6,353 bases of DNA from Opitutia bacterium (lineage in GTDB: Bacteria; Verrucomicrobiota; Verrucomicrobiia; Opitutales; JANYEO01): positions 1-6,353 of the forward strand of contig JANYEO010000214.1 in assembly GCA_025363025.1 (NCBI GenBank). Reading direction: 5' to 3'. Below the pieces are notes generated by a model. It was not told where the DNA came from. It saw nothing but the letters and a program-made list of their open reading frames with translations, and did no database searches. Both the position numbers and the translations under genes were made by a program. Shown here one piece after another: positions 5,439 through 6,353 of this stretch; the stretch's first letter is position 1; each line of letters opens with the position of its first letter.

Positions 5439-6353
5439 TTACCTCACAACCCGTAATAGGTTTTGAACGGTTTCATCATAAGGCGCCATATCATGAAGCC
5501 CTTGGCACAAAAATTTATTGATCGCCCCTACTTTTTCTAAAGCTTCATCCGTCAAGGCATCGGCCCCTTTTTTATATTCACCAATACGGACTAAGAGCTC
5601 TACTTCTTGATATTTAGCCAAAAGCTCGCGTACGCGCTTAGCCGCCTTGCGGTGCTCATCCGGCACAATACTATCCATGACCCGGCTAACACTGGCCAGT
5701 ACATCAATAGCAGGATAATGATTGGCCGCCCCCAGCTTCCGGGAAAGAATAATGTGGCCGTCCAAAATAGACCGCGTCTCATCCGCAATGGGCTCTGTCA
5801 TGTCATCCCCTTCAACCAACACAGTATAAAGAGCCGTAATAGAACCGTGCTCTGACTGCCCGGCCCGCTCCATAAGACGTGGCAACGTCTCAAAAACGGA
5901 TGGAGGAAACCCACGGCGTGTAGGCGGCTCCCCCGCGGCCAGGCCAATCTCCCGCTGTGCACGGGCAAACCGGGTAACAGAATCCATAAGCAAAAGCACC
6001 TTTTTGCCCTGATCCCTAAAATACTCGGCAACAGAAGTAGCCACATAAGCCGCCTTTAGCCGCTCCATCGAAGGGCGCTCTGAGGTTGAAACAACGACTA
6101 CACACTTAGCCAAGCCCTCTTCCCCTAAGTCGCGCTCCATAAACTCACGCAACTCGCGGCCACGCTCCCCAATGAGGGCTAAGACTACAATTTCGGCCTG
6201 AGTATTACGAATAATTTGACCAAGCAGCGTACTCTTCCCCCCGCCGGCTGCAGCAAAGATACCCATACGCTGGCCTTCCCCACACGTAAGGACGGCATCT
6301 AAAGCACGGATACCCAGTGGCAAAGGAGTTGATATTAAGCGCCTTTTCAAAGG
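5439..6353 (-). CDS. sctN: Type III secretion ATPase SctN (YscN/FliI family), 5' end outside the window
   Basis: SctN is the hexameric cytosolic ATPase that removes chaperones from and unfolds substrates at the export gate. The frame is open to the window edge, giving 304 residues of a protein usually about 430-450 long; the N-terminal beta-barrel domain is missing, and the first apparent start (TTG at 6350) is internal. Visible motifs, counted from that TTG codon: PLGIRALDAVLTCGEGQRMG (11-30), P-loop AAAGGGKST (33-41), GERGRELREF (61-70) with the conserved catalytic-type Glu, Walker B VLLLMDSVTRFARAQREIGL (118-137), EPPTRRGFPPSVFETLPRLM (141-160), GSITALYTVLVEGDDMTEP and DGHIILSR. The stretch ends at LLRVVR. 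These features separate it from F1 beta subunits, and adjacency to sctO, P, Q and R favours an injectisome over a flagellum. Confidence 0.96.
   Translation of the reverse strand, partial: PLKRRLISTPLPLGIRALDAVLTCGEGQRMGIFAAAGGGKSTLLGQIIRNTQAEIVVLALIGERGRELREFMERDLGEEGLAKCVVVVSTSERPSMERLKAAYVATSVAEYFRDQGKKVLLLMDSVTRFARAQREIGLAAGEPPTRRGFPPSVFETLPRLMERAGQSEHGSITALYTVLVEGDDMTEPIADETRSILDGHIILSRKLGAANHYPAIDVLASVSRVMDSIVPDEHRKAAKRVRELLAKYQEVELLVRIGEYKKGADALTDEALEKVGAINKFLCQGLHDMAPYDETVQNLLRVVR

Noticed and set aside
2188..6353. Flagellar rather than injectisome export genes (fliI-fliJ-fliK-fliN-fliP)
   Set aside because: The families are homologous, but the contiguous N-O-P-Q-R order, the SctP-type C-terminal domain and the large two-module SctQ fit a non-flagellar type III secretion system better; no flagellar structural gene is visible.

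Overview
The window comes from a Gram-negative, diderm bacterium. It joins two unrelated envelope systems that converge on each other, and one small insertion sits inside the left-hand operon. Taxonomy cannot be settled from the sequence. Moderate GC, an injectisome core in the order sctN-O-P-Q-R, and mostly weak Shine-Dalgarno sequences would fit a member of the Chlamydiae/Verrucomicrobia (PVC) group, but this is a low-confidence guess.

Left part, plus strand (1-2180): the 3' end of an FtsX/DevC-type ABC permease, a complete DevA/LolD-type ATPase, and a complete HlyD/DevB-type periplasmic adaptor. Together they would form a MacB-like or DevBCA-like tripartite exporter driving a substrate through a TolC-type outer-membrane channel. 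No channel gene is visible here, and the substrate is unknown.

Between permease and ATPase (201-397) lies a 197-bp element that looks like a MITE or a degenerate insertion sequence. It has 17-bp terminal inverted repeats (16 of 17 identical) and is flanked on both sides by the 5-bp direct repeat TAAAT. Removing the element and one TAAAT copy restores TAAATG, in which the permease stop codon directly abuts the ATPase start codon. The element therefore appears to have split a tightly coupled operon while leaving both coding sequences intact. It contains a third, internal copy of the terminal repeat, a long imperfect palindrome, and a promoter-like sequence pointing at the ATPase.

Right part, minus strand (6353 down to 2188): a type III secretion (injectisome) operon read as sctN (5' end outside the window), sctO, sctP, sctQ and sctR. 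These encode the export ATPase, its stalk, the needle-length/substrate-switch regulator, the cytosolic C-ring/sorting-platform protein and an export-gate membrane protein. The series stops after sctR. The usual next genes sctS, sctT and sctU are replaced by the convergent exporter operon, with only 7 bp between the stop codons of sctR and the adaptor gene.
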